NCBI GenBank assembly: GCA_022823665.1
Contig: JAJEHN010000008.1
Span: forward strand, 62,001 to 126,000
Reading direction: 5' to 3'
Source: Thermoanaerobaculia bacterium
Lineage (GTDB): Bacteria > Acidobacteriota > Thermoanaerobaculia > Multivoradales > Multivoraceae
DNA length: 64,000 bases
How positions within the stretch are numbered: position 1 is the stretch's first letter; every line of letters starts with the position of its first letter. Position numbers and translations under genes: made by a program. Of this stretch, positions 29,702-38,498 are shown piece by piece. The notes below the pieces were generated by a model. It searched no databases, was not told the origin of the DNA, and saw only the letters and a program-made list of their open reading frames with translations.

Positions 29702-31495
29702 ATGAAGCGTAGCGCACAGCTAGTCGTGGTTCCGCTCGCCGTCTGGACGCTGGGTTGCGACGGCGGGCGACCGGCCGACGAACCGGCCGAAGAAGCTGAG
29801 CGACCCAACATCGTCCTCGTCATGACTGACGACCAGGGCTACGGAGACTTCGGTTTCACCGGCAACCCGGTCCTCCAGACGCCGCACCTCGACGCCCTGG
29901 CGGCGCAGAGCGCACACGTCGAGCGCTTCTACGTCAGTCCGGTCTGCACGCCGACCCGGGCATCGCTGATGACCGGTCGCTACAACTACCGGACCCGCGC
30001 CATCGACACCTACATCGGCCGCGCGATGATGGAACCGGAGGAGGTGACGATCGCCGAGATGCTCCGGGACGCCGGCTACGCCACCGGCATCTTCGGCAAG
30101 TGGCACCTCGGCGACGCCCACCCGATGCGCGCGATGGACCAGGGCTTCGAGGAGAGCCTCGTGCACCGAGGCGGCGGCATCGGCCAGCCGTCCGACCCGC
30201 CCGGCGGCGAGGGCAAGTACACGGACGCCGTGCTGTTCCGCAACGGCAGGCGCGAGGAGACGACCGGCTACTGCACGGACGTCTACTTCGACGCCGCGTT
30301 CGACTTCATGGAGCGGGCGGCCGGAGAGGGGCGACCGTTCTTCGCCTACGTGCCCACGAACGCGCCCCACGGCCCGTTCCACGACGTGCCGGAGGGCTGG
30401 CTGGAGCACTACCGGCAAGTGGACCTGAGCGCGGCGCTCCCCGATCCCGCCCGGGCCGGCGAGCAAGTTCTCGACCGGCTGGCCCGCAGCTACGCAATGA
30501 TCAGCAACATCGACGACAACGTGGGCCGACTGATGGCTCGACTCGACGAACTGGGTCTCGCCGAGAACACGCTCGTCGTCTTCCTGGTCGACAACGGACC
30601 GGATCGTGACCGCTACAACGCCGGTCTCCGCGGCCGCAAGGGAACCGTGTTCGAGGGCGGCATCCGGTCGCCTCTGCTGGCGCGCTGGCCCGCGCGGTTA
30701 TCCGCCGGCGGTGACGCCGTCGACCGGATCGCGGCCCACATCGACATTGCGCCGACGCTGCTCGAGGCCGCCGGCGTCGAACCGCCCGCCGGGCTGCACC
30801 TCGACGGCCGCAGCCTGCTCGGCCTGCTGGCCGGCGAGGGCGACGGCGACCCCGCGGCCTGGCCCGATCGCACCCTGTACTTCCAGTTTCACCGGGGAGA
30901 CGAGCCGACCGCGTTTCGCTCCTTCGCCGCGGTCGGCCAGCGTTACAAGCTGGTCCATCCCTCCCCGCGCGGCGAGGGCGACTGGGACGGCGAACTCAAG
31001 CTCGAGCTCTACGATCTTGAGGCGGATCCGGGCGAGAGTCGGAACCTGATCGACGAGCTGCCCGAGATAGCAGCCGGGATGAGCGACGACTACCTGACGT
31101 GGTTCGACGACGTGAGCTCCACCCGGCCGGACAACTACGCGCCGCCGCGGATCGTCGTCGGCACGGATCAGGAACCTGTGACCGTCCTCACCCGCCAGGA
31201 CTGGCGGCGGATCACCGACGACCAGGGCTGGCGGCCGACCTCGCGAGGCCAATGGCTGCTGAACGCGCCTGCCGACGCGACGTTCGACATCGAGGTTCGA
31301 CTGGTCTCCGGCTCCACCGGTCCGGTGCTCCTCGACATCGGCGACCGGAGCCATAGCCAGGCACTGACGCCCGAGCAGACCACCGCGGTCTTCGAGGGAG
31401 TGGCGTTCCCCGCCGGTGACTTCGCGCTCGCCGCTTCCGCGGGCGAAGGCGTGGACCGCCGCGGCGCGCACCAGGTGGTGCTCGCGCGCCGGTAG
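29702..31495 (+). CDS. Sulfatase (formylglycine-dependent), lipoprotein
   Basis: A 597-residue protein starting MKRSAQLVVVPLAVWTLGC. TLGC is a lipobox, so Cys19 is probably lipidated and the protein anchored in a membrane. NIVLVMTDDQGYGDFGFTGN binds the metal, CTPTR (Cys82) is the formylglycine site, and ATGIFGKWHLGD and VFLVDNGPDRDRYN follow. The C-terminal about 130 residues after YAPPRIVVGTDQ form an extra beta-rich domain beyond the usual sulfatase length. It probably removes sulfate from glycans at the surface. It diverges from the enoyl-CoA hydratase gene and is followed by a hairpin. Confidence 0.92.
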   Translation: MKRSAQLVVVPLAVWTLGCDGGRPADEPAEEAERPNIVLVMTDDQGYGDFGFTGNPVLQTPHLDALAAQSAHVERFYVSPVCTPTRASLMTGRYNYRTRAIDTYIGRAMMEPEEVTIAEMLRDAGYATGIFGKWHLGDAHPMRAMDQGFEESLVHRGGGIGQPSDPPGGEGKYTDAVLFRNGRREETTGYCTDVYFDAAFDFMERAAGEGRPFFAYVPTNAPHGPFHDVPEGWLEHYRQVDLSAALPDPARAGEQVLDRLARSYAMISNIDDNVGRLMARLDELGLAENTLVVFLVDNGPDRDRYNAGLRGRKGTVFEGGIRSPLLARWPARLSAGGDAVDRIAAHIDIAPTLLEAAGVEPPAGLHLDGRSLLGLLAGEGDGDPAAWPDRTLYFQFHRGDEPTAFRSFAAVGQRYKLVHPSPRGEGDWDGELKLELYDLEADPGESRNLIDELPEIAAGMSDDYLTWFDDVSSTRPDNYAPPRIVVGTDQEPVTVLTRQDWRRITDDQGWRPTSRGQWLLNAPADATFDIEVRLVSGSTGPVLLDIGDRSHSQALTPEQTTAVFEGVAFPAGDFALAASAGEGVDRRGAHQVVLARR

Positions 31496-31507
31496 GCGCC
31501 CGTCCGG

Positions 31508-31531
31508 GCAGAGGCCCCGCGGAGCCTCTGC
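31508..31531 (+). terminator. 8-bp hairpin after the sulfatase gene
   Basis: GCAGAGGC, loop CCCGCGGA, GCCTCTGC. It lies 12 nt after the sulfatase stop and 14 nt before the next ATG. There is no T-run. It could terminate the sulfatase transcript or fold in the leader of the small His/Cys gene. Confidence 0.5.
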
Positions 31532-31545
31532 TACGATCCGCGGAA

Positions 31546-31923
31546 ATGTTCCGTCGACCAGGCTCGCCGGTTGCGACCGTCAGCGCCCTCGCGCTGACAA
31601 TCGCAACCCTGTTCGCGGGAGCCTGGGACTCGAGCGGTCACGGACACGATCTGGCCGCGGCCAACGCCGCGTACTGCGCCGCGGATCACGAAACCGAAGG
31701 CGCCGCCGCAAGCACCCGCGCGACGGTCGGCGAAGCCGAGTCGCTGCACGACCACTCCTGCGTCGCCTGCAAGCTGGGGCGTTCGCAGGGACCGGCTGAG
31801 AAGAAGAAAGCAGCCGCCGGGACGCTGGATCGAGTTTCCTCAAGGCTGGGTTCCGGCTACGGTGAGAGCCCCAGGAACGGCGAGGCCTGGCAGCACACCG
31901 CCCGCGGCCCCCCCAGAAGCTGA
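31546..31923 (+). CDS. Small exported His/Cys protein, possible metal-binding partner
   Basis: A 125-residue protein with a signal-like N-terminus (VSALALTIATLFAGAWDSS). It carries GHGHD, YCAADHETE and HDHSCVACKLGRSQG, a CxxC pair flanked by histidines, so it is a good zinc- or copper-binding candidate. Small proteins with a His-rich stretch and a CxxC motif often precede metal-uptake receptors. Here a TonB receptor with His/Asp/Glu-rich loops starts 225 nt downstream. I recognise no named family. The C-terminal tail after residue 85 is Arg/Gly-rich and may not be structured. Confidence 0.55.
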   Translation: MFRRPGSPVATVSALALTIATLFAGAWDSSGHGHDLAAANAAYCAADHETEGAAASTRATVGEAESLHDHSCVACKLGRSQGPAEKKKAAAGTLDRVSSRLGSGYGESPRNGEAWQHTARGPPRS

Positions 31924-31933
31924 ACCGAGATCG

Positions 31934-31972
31934 GCTCCCCGGGACTTCCCGGGAGCGTTCTCGATAGAGAAC
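31934..31972 (+). other. Two adjacent RNA hairpins upstream of the metal-type TonB receptor
   Basis: GCTCCCCGGG (31934-31943) pairs with CCCGGGAGC (31948-31956) with one bulge. It is followed at once by GTTCTC, loop GATA, GAGAAC (31957-31972), a perfect 6-bp stem. They occupy the start of the 225-nt gap between the small His/Cys gene and the receptor. They may be a processing site, attenuator or terminator. The rest of the gap shows no start codon or motif I can name. Confidence 0.4.
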
Positions 31973-32148
31973 CGGGTGCCCAGGCGGCCCGTCGTCAAGC
32001 GCGACCGGTACGCCGTGGATCAGCACTAGCTGAGCCGCCCGACGGTCAACCGGCCGAGCCGCGCAAGACGACGCGGCCGGATCGCCAACAGCTTCGCGGC
32101 AACGACCGCATCGACCGACTCGCATTCAACGACCCAGGAAAAGCCAAC

Positions 32149-34686
32149 ATGCACGGAACACGATCCACAGCTTCGAAGTCCCACTCTCCGTACCCACGGC
32201 GCCTGTCGCGGTACGTTGTCGGCGGGTTGCTAGCCGCCCTCGCCCTCCTTGTCATCCCACCAGCAGCCGCCCAGGAAACCGGCGCCATCGTCGGCACAGT
32301 CGAAACCCACGGGGAGAGGATTGCCCTCGCCGTGGCGCGTATTCCCGAGTTGGGCATCAGCACCGCGGTCTCTCCGGATGGCGCGTTCCGCTTCGAGGAG
32401 GTGCCTGCGGGCACGTATCTCGTCGTCGTCGAAGTTCCGGCCTTCGGAACCGCGAGCGAGACAGTCACCGTCACCACCGGTGACGAAGCCGACGTCGAGT
32501 TGGCGATGCGGCACGGGACGCACTTCGACGAAGTCGTGGTCAGCGCGACCGGCGACCTGCGCCTCGCCTCCGAGCTGGCGAATCCCGTGTCCGTGCTGTC
32601 CGGCACGGACCTGCAACTGCGGCTGGGCGCCACGCTTGGCGAGACGCTCGAGGGCGAGCCGGGCGTCGCATCCACCGCGTTCGGTCCCGGTTCCGGCCGG
32701 CCGATCATTCGCGGCCTGAGCGGCGCTCGAGTGCGGGTGCTGGAAGGTGGTCTCGACAGTGGCGACGCCTCCGCGGCCAGCGTCGACCACGCCGTGACCT
32801 TCGAACCGGCACACGCCGAGCAGATCGAGGTGCTGCGCGGTCCCGCCACGCTGCGCTATGGCTCCGAGGCCATCGGCGGCGCCGTCAATGTGATCGATGG
32901 GCGGATTCCCACCGAGAAGCCGGTCGCGGCAGTGAACGGCACGATCGACCTTCGGGGCGGGTCCGCGGCCGACGAGCGCATGGGCGCGGTTCAACTCAAC
33001 GGCGGTGGCGGCGAATGGGCATGGCACCTGAGCGCCGTCAGCCGGGAGACCGATCCCTACGAGATCCCCGGCTACGCGCGCTCCGAGGAGGGCCACGACG
33101 AAGAGGAGGGCGAGGATCACGAGGGTGAAGACGACGACGAGGACGAGGACCACGAAGGCGAGGACGAAGACGAAGACGAAGACCACGACGGTGAGGACGA
33201 AGACGGAGATCACGACGAAGAAGAGGAGAACCCCTTCGGGATGGTCCCGAACACGGACCTGAAGACCGAGAGCGGCCGCTTCGGCTTCACCCGCTTCTTC
33301 GGCGACCGCGGTTTCATCGGCGTCTCGGTCAGCGGCTTCGACACGGACTACGGGATCCCGCCAGGTGCTCACGCCCACGAGGAGGATGACCACGGGGACG
33401 AGGACGGCGAGGAGGACCACGGGGACGAAGACAGCGAGGAGGAGGACCACGAAGATGAGGACGACGAAGACGAAGACCACGACGAGGACGAGGACGAGGA
33501 TGGGCATGGGGAAGAGGAACTCCCGATCCGCGTCGACATGAAACAGCGCCGCGTCGACCTTCGCGCCGAGGCCCTTCCGGCGGCCGGCGCCTTTCAGCGC
33601 ATCGAGGTGCGGATGGCGGGAACCGACTACGAGCACGTCGAGCTCGAAGGTCCCGAGCCCGGCACGACGTTCTTCAACGAGTACTTCGAGACCCGCCTCG
33701 AGCTGTTCCAGCGCGAGCGCGGCCGCAGCCGCGGGTCGGTCGGCCTCCAGTACACGGACCGCGATCTCGCCGCCATCGGCGCGGAGGCCTTCGTGCCGCC
33801 CACGCAATCCCAGGGCTGGGCGCTCTTCACCTCGCAGGAGCTCGATGCCGGCCCCGTCCGCTGGCAGTTCGGCGCCCGTTTCGAGCAACTCGACCACAAT
33901 CCGGTGAGTGCTTCGAACACGTCGCACGACGGCATGTCCGCGTCCGCCGGCCTGGTCTGGAACGCCGACTCCGACTGGACGCTCGGTGTGTCGCTTGCCC
34001 GATCCGTCCGCCTGCCGGCGGCGGAGGAGCTCTACTCCGACGGTTTCCACGTGGCCACCCTGAGCTACGAGGTCGGCGACCCGAACCTGAGCGCCGAGGT
34101 CGGCGGCGGCATCGACGTGTCGCTGCGAAAGACGGAAGGGCGCCTGACCGGCGAACTGACCCTCTTCCGCCAGGACTTCCAGGACTTCATCTACCAGGCC
34201 TTCACCGGCGAAGAGGAAGATGGGATCGTCGTCCTCCGCTACAGCCAGGCGGACGCGGCCACCGAGGGCGCCGAACTCCGGCTTCGACTGGAGCTTCTGG
34301 ACCGGAATGACCACCACCTGCACATTCAGGCGATGGCCGATACGGTTTCCGCCGAACTCGACGCGGGCGGCAACCTGCCGCGCATTCCGCCCATGAGCTT
34401 CGGCGCCGGCCTCCACTACCACGGCCATCACTGGCGCGCCGCGGTGGAGGGACGCTGGATCGACGATCAGAACGACGTCGCGGAACTGGAAGCCCCGACC
34501 GAGGGCTACACGATGGTCAACGCTCATGTCGGACGCCGATTCATCCTCGGTGACCAGATCCTCGACGTCCTCCTGCGGGGCCGCAACCTGACGGACGAAG
34601 AGGCTCGCGTGCACACGTCCTTCCTGAAGACGTTCGCGCCGCTCCCTGGCCGCGACGTCACGCTGTCGGCCCGGTTCTGGTTCTGA
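32149..34686 (+). CDS. TonB-dependent receptor with His/Asp/Glu-rich loops (probable zinc or metal uptake, ZnuD-like)
   Basis: An 845-residue outer-membrane receptor. After the signal (IPPAAAQ) comes a carboxypeptidase-regulatory-like domain (GAIVGTVETHGE to ADVELAMR). The plug follows (SVLSGTDLQLRLGATLGETL, IIRGLSGARVRVLEGGL, IEVLRGPATLRYGSEAIGGA), then a beta-barrel ending in VTLSARFWF with a C-terminal aromatic residue. Two low-complexity insertions at about residues 313-361 and 408-457 are almost only Asp, Glu, His and Gly. ZnuD-type zinc receptors have His-rich loops, so uptake of zinc or another divalent metal is likely. The preceding small His/Cys gene supports this. Confidence 0.85.
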   Translation: MHGTRSTASKSHSPYPRRLSRYVVGGLLAALALLVIPPAAAQETGAIVGTVETHGERIALAVARIPELGISTAVSPDGAFRFEEVPAGTYLVVVEVPAFGTASETVTVTTGDEADVELAMRHGTHFDEVVVSATGDLRLASELANPVSVLSGTDLQLRLGATLGETLEGEPGVASTAFGPGSGRPIIRGLSGARVRVLEGGLDSGDASAASVDHAVTFEPAHAEQIEVLRGPATLRYGSEAIGGAVNVIDGRIPTEKPVAAVNGTIDLRGGSAADERMGAVQLNGGGGEWAWHLSAVSRETDPYEIPGYARSEEGHDEEEGEDHEGEDDDEDEDHEGEDEDEDEDHDGEDEDGDHDEEEENPFGMVPNTDLKTESGRFGFTRFFGDRGFIGVSVSGFDTDYGIPPGAHAHEEDDHGDEDGEEDHGDEDSEEEDHEDEDDEDEDHDEDEDEDGHGEEELPIRVDMKQRRVDLRAEALPAAGAFQRIEVRMAGTDYEHVELEGPEPGTTFFNEYFETRLELFQRERGRSRGSVGLQYTDRDLAAIGAEAFVPPTQSQGWALFTSQELDAGPVRWQFGARFEQLDHNPVSASNTSHDGMSASAGLVWNADSDWTLGVSLARSVRLPAAEELYSDGFHVATLSYEVGDPNLSAEVGGGIDVSLRKTEGRLTGELTLFRQDFQDFIYQAFTGEEEDGIVVLRYSQADAATEGAELRLRLELLDRNDHHLHIQAMADTVSAELDAGGNLPRIPPMSFGAGLHYHGHHWRAAVEGRWIDDQNDVAELEAPTEGYTMVNAHVGRRFILGDQILDVLLRGRNLTDEEARVHTSFLKTFAPLPGRDVTLSARFWF
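33085..33515 (+). repeat. Two low-complexity GAC/GAG/CAC tracts inside the TonB receptor gene
   Basis: Tracts at about 33085-33230 and 33370-33515 consist almost only of Asp, Glu, Gly and His codons, such as repeated GACGAGGAC. They encode the two acidic-histidine loops and are separated by about 140 nt of ordinary barrel sequence. Such tracts can change length by slippage. Confidence 0.7.
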
Positions 34687-34704
34687 GTCGTGAAGGAGTA
34701 GCTA

Positions 34705-35988
34705 GTGCACACCAACAGTGTCCGTGACCGAGCCTGCCCGCGGTGGCCGGCGATGTTCGTCCTCGTCTTCCTGCTCGCGGTCGCGACGGCCTGGGCCCAG
34801 GTGCCCGCCGCAGCGCCGGACGAAGTGGGCATGTCCGCGAACCGTCTCGACCGAATCGGCGAGATGATCCAGCGTGCCATCGACGCGAAGCAGATCTCGG
34901 GCGCTGTCACCGTCGTCGCGCGGCGCGGCCGCGTCGCCCACTTCGAGGCGCGAGGCCTTATGGACATCGAGTCGAACGCCCCGATGCGCAAGGACGCCAT
35001 CTTCCCGATCGCCTCGATGACGAAGCCGGTGACCGCCGTCGCCATCCTGATGCTCGTCGAAGAGGGCAAGATCCGCCTTGCGGATCCGGTGTCCCGCTTC
35101 GTTCCGGAGTTCAAGGAACCGAAGGTCGCGATACGGCGATCGGACTCCGCGGGCGAGGGAGGCGGCATCTACACCGTGCCGGCAGAGCGCGAGGTCACGG
35201 TGCATGACCTGATCACCCACACATCGGGGCTCGGCAGCGGCGGCGTGGCAAGCGAGGCGACGTCGCGCATCGCGCCTCGCGACGAGACCGGCACCGTAGC
35301 GGACTGGGCGGCCGCGCTCGGAGCGGCCCCCCTCGACTTCCAGCCGGGAACCCGCTGGGCGTACAGCGGGCTGGCTGGGATCGACACGCTGGGGCGCATC
35401 GTCGAGGTCGCCTCGGGGCTGACGTTCGACGAGTTCCTGCGGCAGCGGGTCTTCGAGCCCCTGGGAATGAAGGACACCGCCTTCAACGTGCCGGAGGACA
35501 AGAAGCAGCGCGTCGTGACGCTCTACCGCCGCACCCCCGACGGCCTCGAGCTCCGTGCGGTGCCGGCGTGGCTGGCCACGACGACGTTGCACGGAGGTGG
35601 CGGCGGTCTCTGGTCGACGGCCGAGGACTACCTGCAGTTCGCCCAGATGCTGGTCAACGGCGGGGAGTTGAACGGCACGCGGCTGCTGGGCTCCCGGACC
35701 GTCGCTCTCATGGCGTCGAATCACGTCGGTGGCCTGTACGAGAAGGCGGGGAGGGTCGGCGGCAGCCCCGGGAAGGGCTTCGGACTGACCGTGGACGTCG
35801 TGCTCGACGGCGTCGCGGCGCGCGGCGACCACCGCTCGACGGGCAGCTTCGGCTGGGGCGGCGCCTTCGGCACTGCCTGGTGGGTCGATCCCAAGGAGGA
35901 CCTGACCGCGGTCCTGATGGTGCAGACGCCCGGCGGTCCGCTCCGGGCCGACTTCCAGAACGCCGTCATGCAGGCGATCGTCGACTGA
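34705..35988 (+). CDS. Exported serine hydrolase, beta-lactamase (class C/EstB-like) family
   Basis: A 427-residue protein with a GTG start, AAGGAG 6 nt upstream and a signal peptide ending TAWAQ. Catalytic SMTK is at Ser104 and Lys107, and the second motif is YSG in RWAYSGLAGID. GSFGWGGAFGTAWWVDPKED replaces the KTG region. It is close in sequence to the protein at 3.1 kb (shared VSRFVPEF, LHGGGGGLWSTAEDYLQFAQMLVNGGELNG). It follows the metal receptor by 18 nt, so cotranscription is likely, though no functional link is obvious. Substrate is unknown. Confidence 0.88.
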   Translation: MHTNSVRDRACPRWPAMFVLVFLLAVATAWAQVPAAAPDEVGMSANRLDRIGEMIQRAIDAKQISGAVTVVARRGRVAHFEARGLMDIESNAPMRKDAIFPIASMTKPVTAVAILMLVEEGKIRLADPVSRFVPEFKEPKVAIRRSDSAGEGGGIYTVPAEREVTVHDLITHTSGLGSGGVASEATSRIAPRDETGTVADWAAALGAAPLDFQPGTRWAYSGLAGIDTLGRIVEVASGLTFDEFLRQRVFEPLGMKDTAFNVPEDKKQRVVTLYRRTPDGLELRAVPAWLATTTLHGGGGGLWSTAEDYLQFAQMLVNGGELNGTRLLGSRTVALMASNHVGGLYEKAGRVGGSPGKGFGLTVDVVLDGVAARGDHRSTGSFGWGGAFGTAWWVDPKEDLTAVLMVQTPGGPLRADFQNAVMQAIVD

Positions 35989-36039
35989 CGCGAGCTGCGC
36001 GGCGCACATCGTGGGCCAGCCTTGGATAACCTGCATCGG

Positions 36040-37965
36040 ATGATCCGAACCCTGGTCGCCTTGGCCGGCGTGCTGGCGTTGGCGTCCACCCTGGCGGCGC
36101 AGGAAGGCGAGTGGCCTTACTTCGGTGGCGACCGCACCTTCAAGCGCTACTCGCCGCTCGACCGGATCGACGCCTCGAACGTCGGCGATCTGCGCATCGT
36201 GTGGCGACGGCCGGGTCTGGAACCGGAGCTCAGGGAGGAGTTCCCCGAGCTGCGTCCCGGCAACAACCTGCGGTCGACGCCGATCATGGTCGAAGGTCGC
36301 CTCTTCCTGACCAACCTGGTCGGCCTGCTGCGCGCCGTCGACCCGGCGAGCGGCGAGACCTTTTGGTCTCAGGCGCCGTTCGAGCCCACGATCGAAGAGG
36401 CGCGCGGCTTGAGCCCACGGGGCGTCGACCTCTGGACCAGCGGCGAGCGGCAACGACTGTTCCTCGCACGCGGCAACTACCTGTACTCGGTCGACGCCTC
36501 GAGTGGCGAGCTCGACGGCGACTTCGGCGACCAGGGACGCGTCAGCCTCCGCCTCCCGGGCCCGCTTGCCGGCGATTTCACCTGGACTGCCGGGCCGATC
36601 GTCGTGGGCGACGTCGTCGTGGTGGCCGGATACACGGGCGGCGCCGGCGACGGCGGCAGCAAGAGGGAAGCGACGCCGGAGGATGTGCGCGGCTACGACG
36701 TCCGCACGGGCCGCCGGCTGTGGACGTTCCACGTCGTGCCGCGGCCGGGCGAGCCGGGCAATGAGACCTGGGGCGACGGCTCGTGGGAGTACTCGGGAGA
36801 CCTCGGGTCGTGGTGCTGCCTGTCGGCCGACGAGGAACTGGGCCACGTCTACGTCCAGCTCTCGGCCCCGACCGCGGCGTACTACGGCGGCCACCGGCCC
36901 GGCGACAACCTGTACTCCAACTCACTCGTGGCGCTCAACGCCAGGACGGGCGAGCGGGTCTGGCACTTTCAGATGGTCCGCCACGACGTCTGGGAATGGG
37001 ACACGGTCGGTCCGGCGACCCTCGGCGAGATCACGGTCGACGGGAGGCGAATCGACGCCGTCATGCAGCCCTCGAAAACCGGCTTCCTCTACGTCTTCGA
37101 TCGCCGTACCGGGGAGCCGGTGTGGCCGATCGAGGAGAGGGCCGTGCCCGGCTCACGGGTCCCCGGGGAGCGACTGTCGCCAACCCAGCCGTTCCCGACG
37201 AAGCCGCCGCCCTTCGATCGCCAGGGGTTCGTGGAGGACGACCTGATCGACTTCACGCCGGAGCTCCGGGCGCGGGCCCTGGAGCTCGTCAAGCCCTTCC
37301 GTCTCGGACCGATGTTCACGCCGCCCGGCCTGCTGGACGACGAGGAGGGGAAGATCGGCACCCTGACGAATCCGGGATGGTGGGGAACGGGGAACTGGCA
37401 CACGGGCGCCTTCGACCCCGAGACCGGCGTCTACTACGCTGTGTCCCACACCTGGCCGAGCGTGTACTCCCTGACACAGCCGGAAAGCGACGACGCGACC
37501 CTCGGCTACGTGGTCGGCTACGACGGTCCCGACGTACCGACGCTCGACGGACTCCCGATCGTGAAGCCACCCTATGGTCGGATCACCGCGATCGACATGC
37601 ATCGCGGCGAGCATGTGTGGATGGCGGCCAACGGCGACGGGCCTCGAGACCATCCCCTGCTCGAGGGCCTCGACGTGCCGCCCCTCGGAGTCGCCGGGAG
37701 GCCGGCGCCGCTGCTGACGAAGACGCTGCTGTTCATCGGTGAAGGCAGCGACGCCATCCCCGGCATCGAGGGAGAGGAAGGCCGCTACTGGGGCAGGAAG
37801 TTCCGCGCTTACGACAAGGCCACGGGCGAGGTGGTGTGGGAGACGGAGCTGCCATCCGGCACTACCGGTGCGCCGATAACCTACTTGCACGAGGGTCGCC
37901 AGTTCATCGTTGTCGCGATCGGCGGCAACGAGTCCCCGGCGGAGTTCGTGGCGTTCGGTCTGTAG
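36040..37965 (+). CDS. PQQ-dependent dehydrogenase, exported
   Basis: A 641-residue beta-propeller quinoprotein with a signal peptide ending TLAAQ. The ATG at 36040 was preferred to a TTG at 36022. PQQ-propeller motifs repeat (ALNARTGERVWHF, VFDRRTGEPVWPI, AYDKATGEVVWETELPSG). YYGGHRPGDNLYSNSLV and RHDVWEWD match the membrane glucose/quinate-dehydrogenase-like group. Vicinal Cys259-Cys260 in GSWCCLSADEE is notable, since vicinal cysteines form a special disulfide in methanol dehydrogenases. Such enzymes oxidise sugars or alcohols in the periplasm; the substrate is unknown. A cupin and a TauD enzyme follow. Confidence 0.9.
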   Translation: MIRTLVALAGVLALASTLAAQEGEWPYFGGDRTFKRYSPLDRIDASNVGDLRIVWRRPGLEPELREEFPELRPGNNLRSTPIMVEGRLFLTNLVGLLRAVDPASGETFWSQAPFEPTIEEARGLSPRGVDLWTSGERQRLFLARGNYLYSVDASSGELDGDFGDQGRVSLRLPGPLAGDFTWTAGPIVVGDVVVVAGYTGGAGDGGSKREATPEDVRGYDVRTGRRLWTFHVVPRPGEPGNETWGDGSWEYSGDLGSWCCLSADEELGHVYVQLSAPTAAYYGGHRPGDNLYSNSLVALNARTGERVWHFQMVRHDVWEWDTVGPATLGEITVDGRRIDAVMQPSKTGFLYVFDRRTGEPVWPIEERAVPGSRVPGERLSPTQPFPTKPPPFDRQGFVEDDLIDFTPELRARALELVKPFRLGPMFTPPGLLDDEEGKIGTLTNPGWWGTGNWHTGAFDPETGVYYAVSHTWPSVYSLTQPESDDATLGYVVGYDGPDVPTLDGLPIVKPPYGRITAIDMHRGEHVWMAANGDGPRDHPLLEGLDVPPLGVAGRPAPLLTKTLLFIGEGSDAIPGIEGEEGRYWGRKFRAYDKATGEVVWETELPSGTTGAPITYLHEGRQFIVVAIGGNESPAEFVAFGL

Positions 37966-37998
37966 CTCAACCGAATCTCGCCGACCCAGGAGACACCC

Positions 37999-38436
37999 AT
38001 GAAGAGAAGAGTCCTGATCATCCTCTGTGCAACAGTCCTCGCGAGCCCCATGATGGCCGCAGGCGATGAAACCGTTCGGCCGGCGAAGATCAGCAAGCCG
38101 GACCTCGGCGGCAAGATCTTCGAGCGCCCGGACGTGGTCGAGCAGACCCACGCCGACGGCCACGTGACGCAGACGGCCACCTCGCTGGTCTCGAGCGACA
38201 GGAGCTTCTCCTCCGGCATGTACAAGTCCGGAAAGACACGGATCGAGATCACCCGGCCCTACGGCGTCGACGAGTTCATGTACTTCCTCGAGGGCGGCGT
38301 CACTCTGACGTCCTCCGACGGAACGGAGCTCGTGATCGACGCCGGGGAGGCAGTGACGATCCCGAAGGAGTGGACCGGAGTCTTCGAAACGGACGGCTAC
38401 ACGAAGATCTGGGTCATCTACTCGCCGCCTGAATAG
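37999..38436 (+). CDS. Exported cupin-domain protein
   Basis: A 145-residue protein with a signal peptide ending MMAAG. The single cupin barrel shows KTRIEITRPYGVDEFMYFLE, GGVTLTSSDG, AGEAVTIPKEWTGVFETDG and IWVIYSP. The first cupin motif has Asp-Glu in place of the usual paired histidines, so metal binding is uncertain and it may be a sugar or ligand binder (EutQ- or DUF861-like). AGGAGAC precedes the ATG. It is 33 nt after the PQQ dehydrogenase and 62 nt before the TauD gene. Confidence 0.8.
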   Translation: MKRRVLIILCATVLASPMMAAGDETVRPAKISKPDLGGKIFERPDVVEQTHADGHVTQTATSLVSSDRSFSSGMYKSGKTRIEITRPYGVDEFMYFLEGGVTLTSSDGTELVIDAGEAVTIPKEWTGVFETDGYTKIWVIYSPPE

Positions 38437-38498
38437 ACAGGACGCGCGTCCTTCAGAACGCGTCCACGGACGGAGCGTGTGAGAGGATAGCCAGCATC

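Noticed and set aside
31924..32148. A cobalamin or other riboswitch before the TonB receptor
   Set aside because: No B12-box-like word or known aptamer core could be found; only simple hairpins.
33085..33515. A CRISPR-like or tandem repeat array in the receptor gene
   Set aside because: The repeats are in-frame low-complexity codons for acidic loops, with no spacers.
32230..34614. A long open frame antisense to the metal-type TonB receptor
   Set aside because: The receptor has signal, plug and barrel; the antisense product is a Val-rich mirror of its acidic loops with no domain.
34702..36894. A long open frame antisense across the serine hydrolase and PQQ genes
   Set aside because: It spans two well-supported genes and has no recognisable domain.
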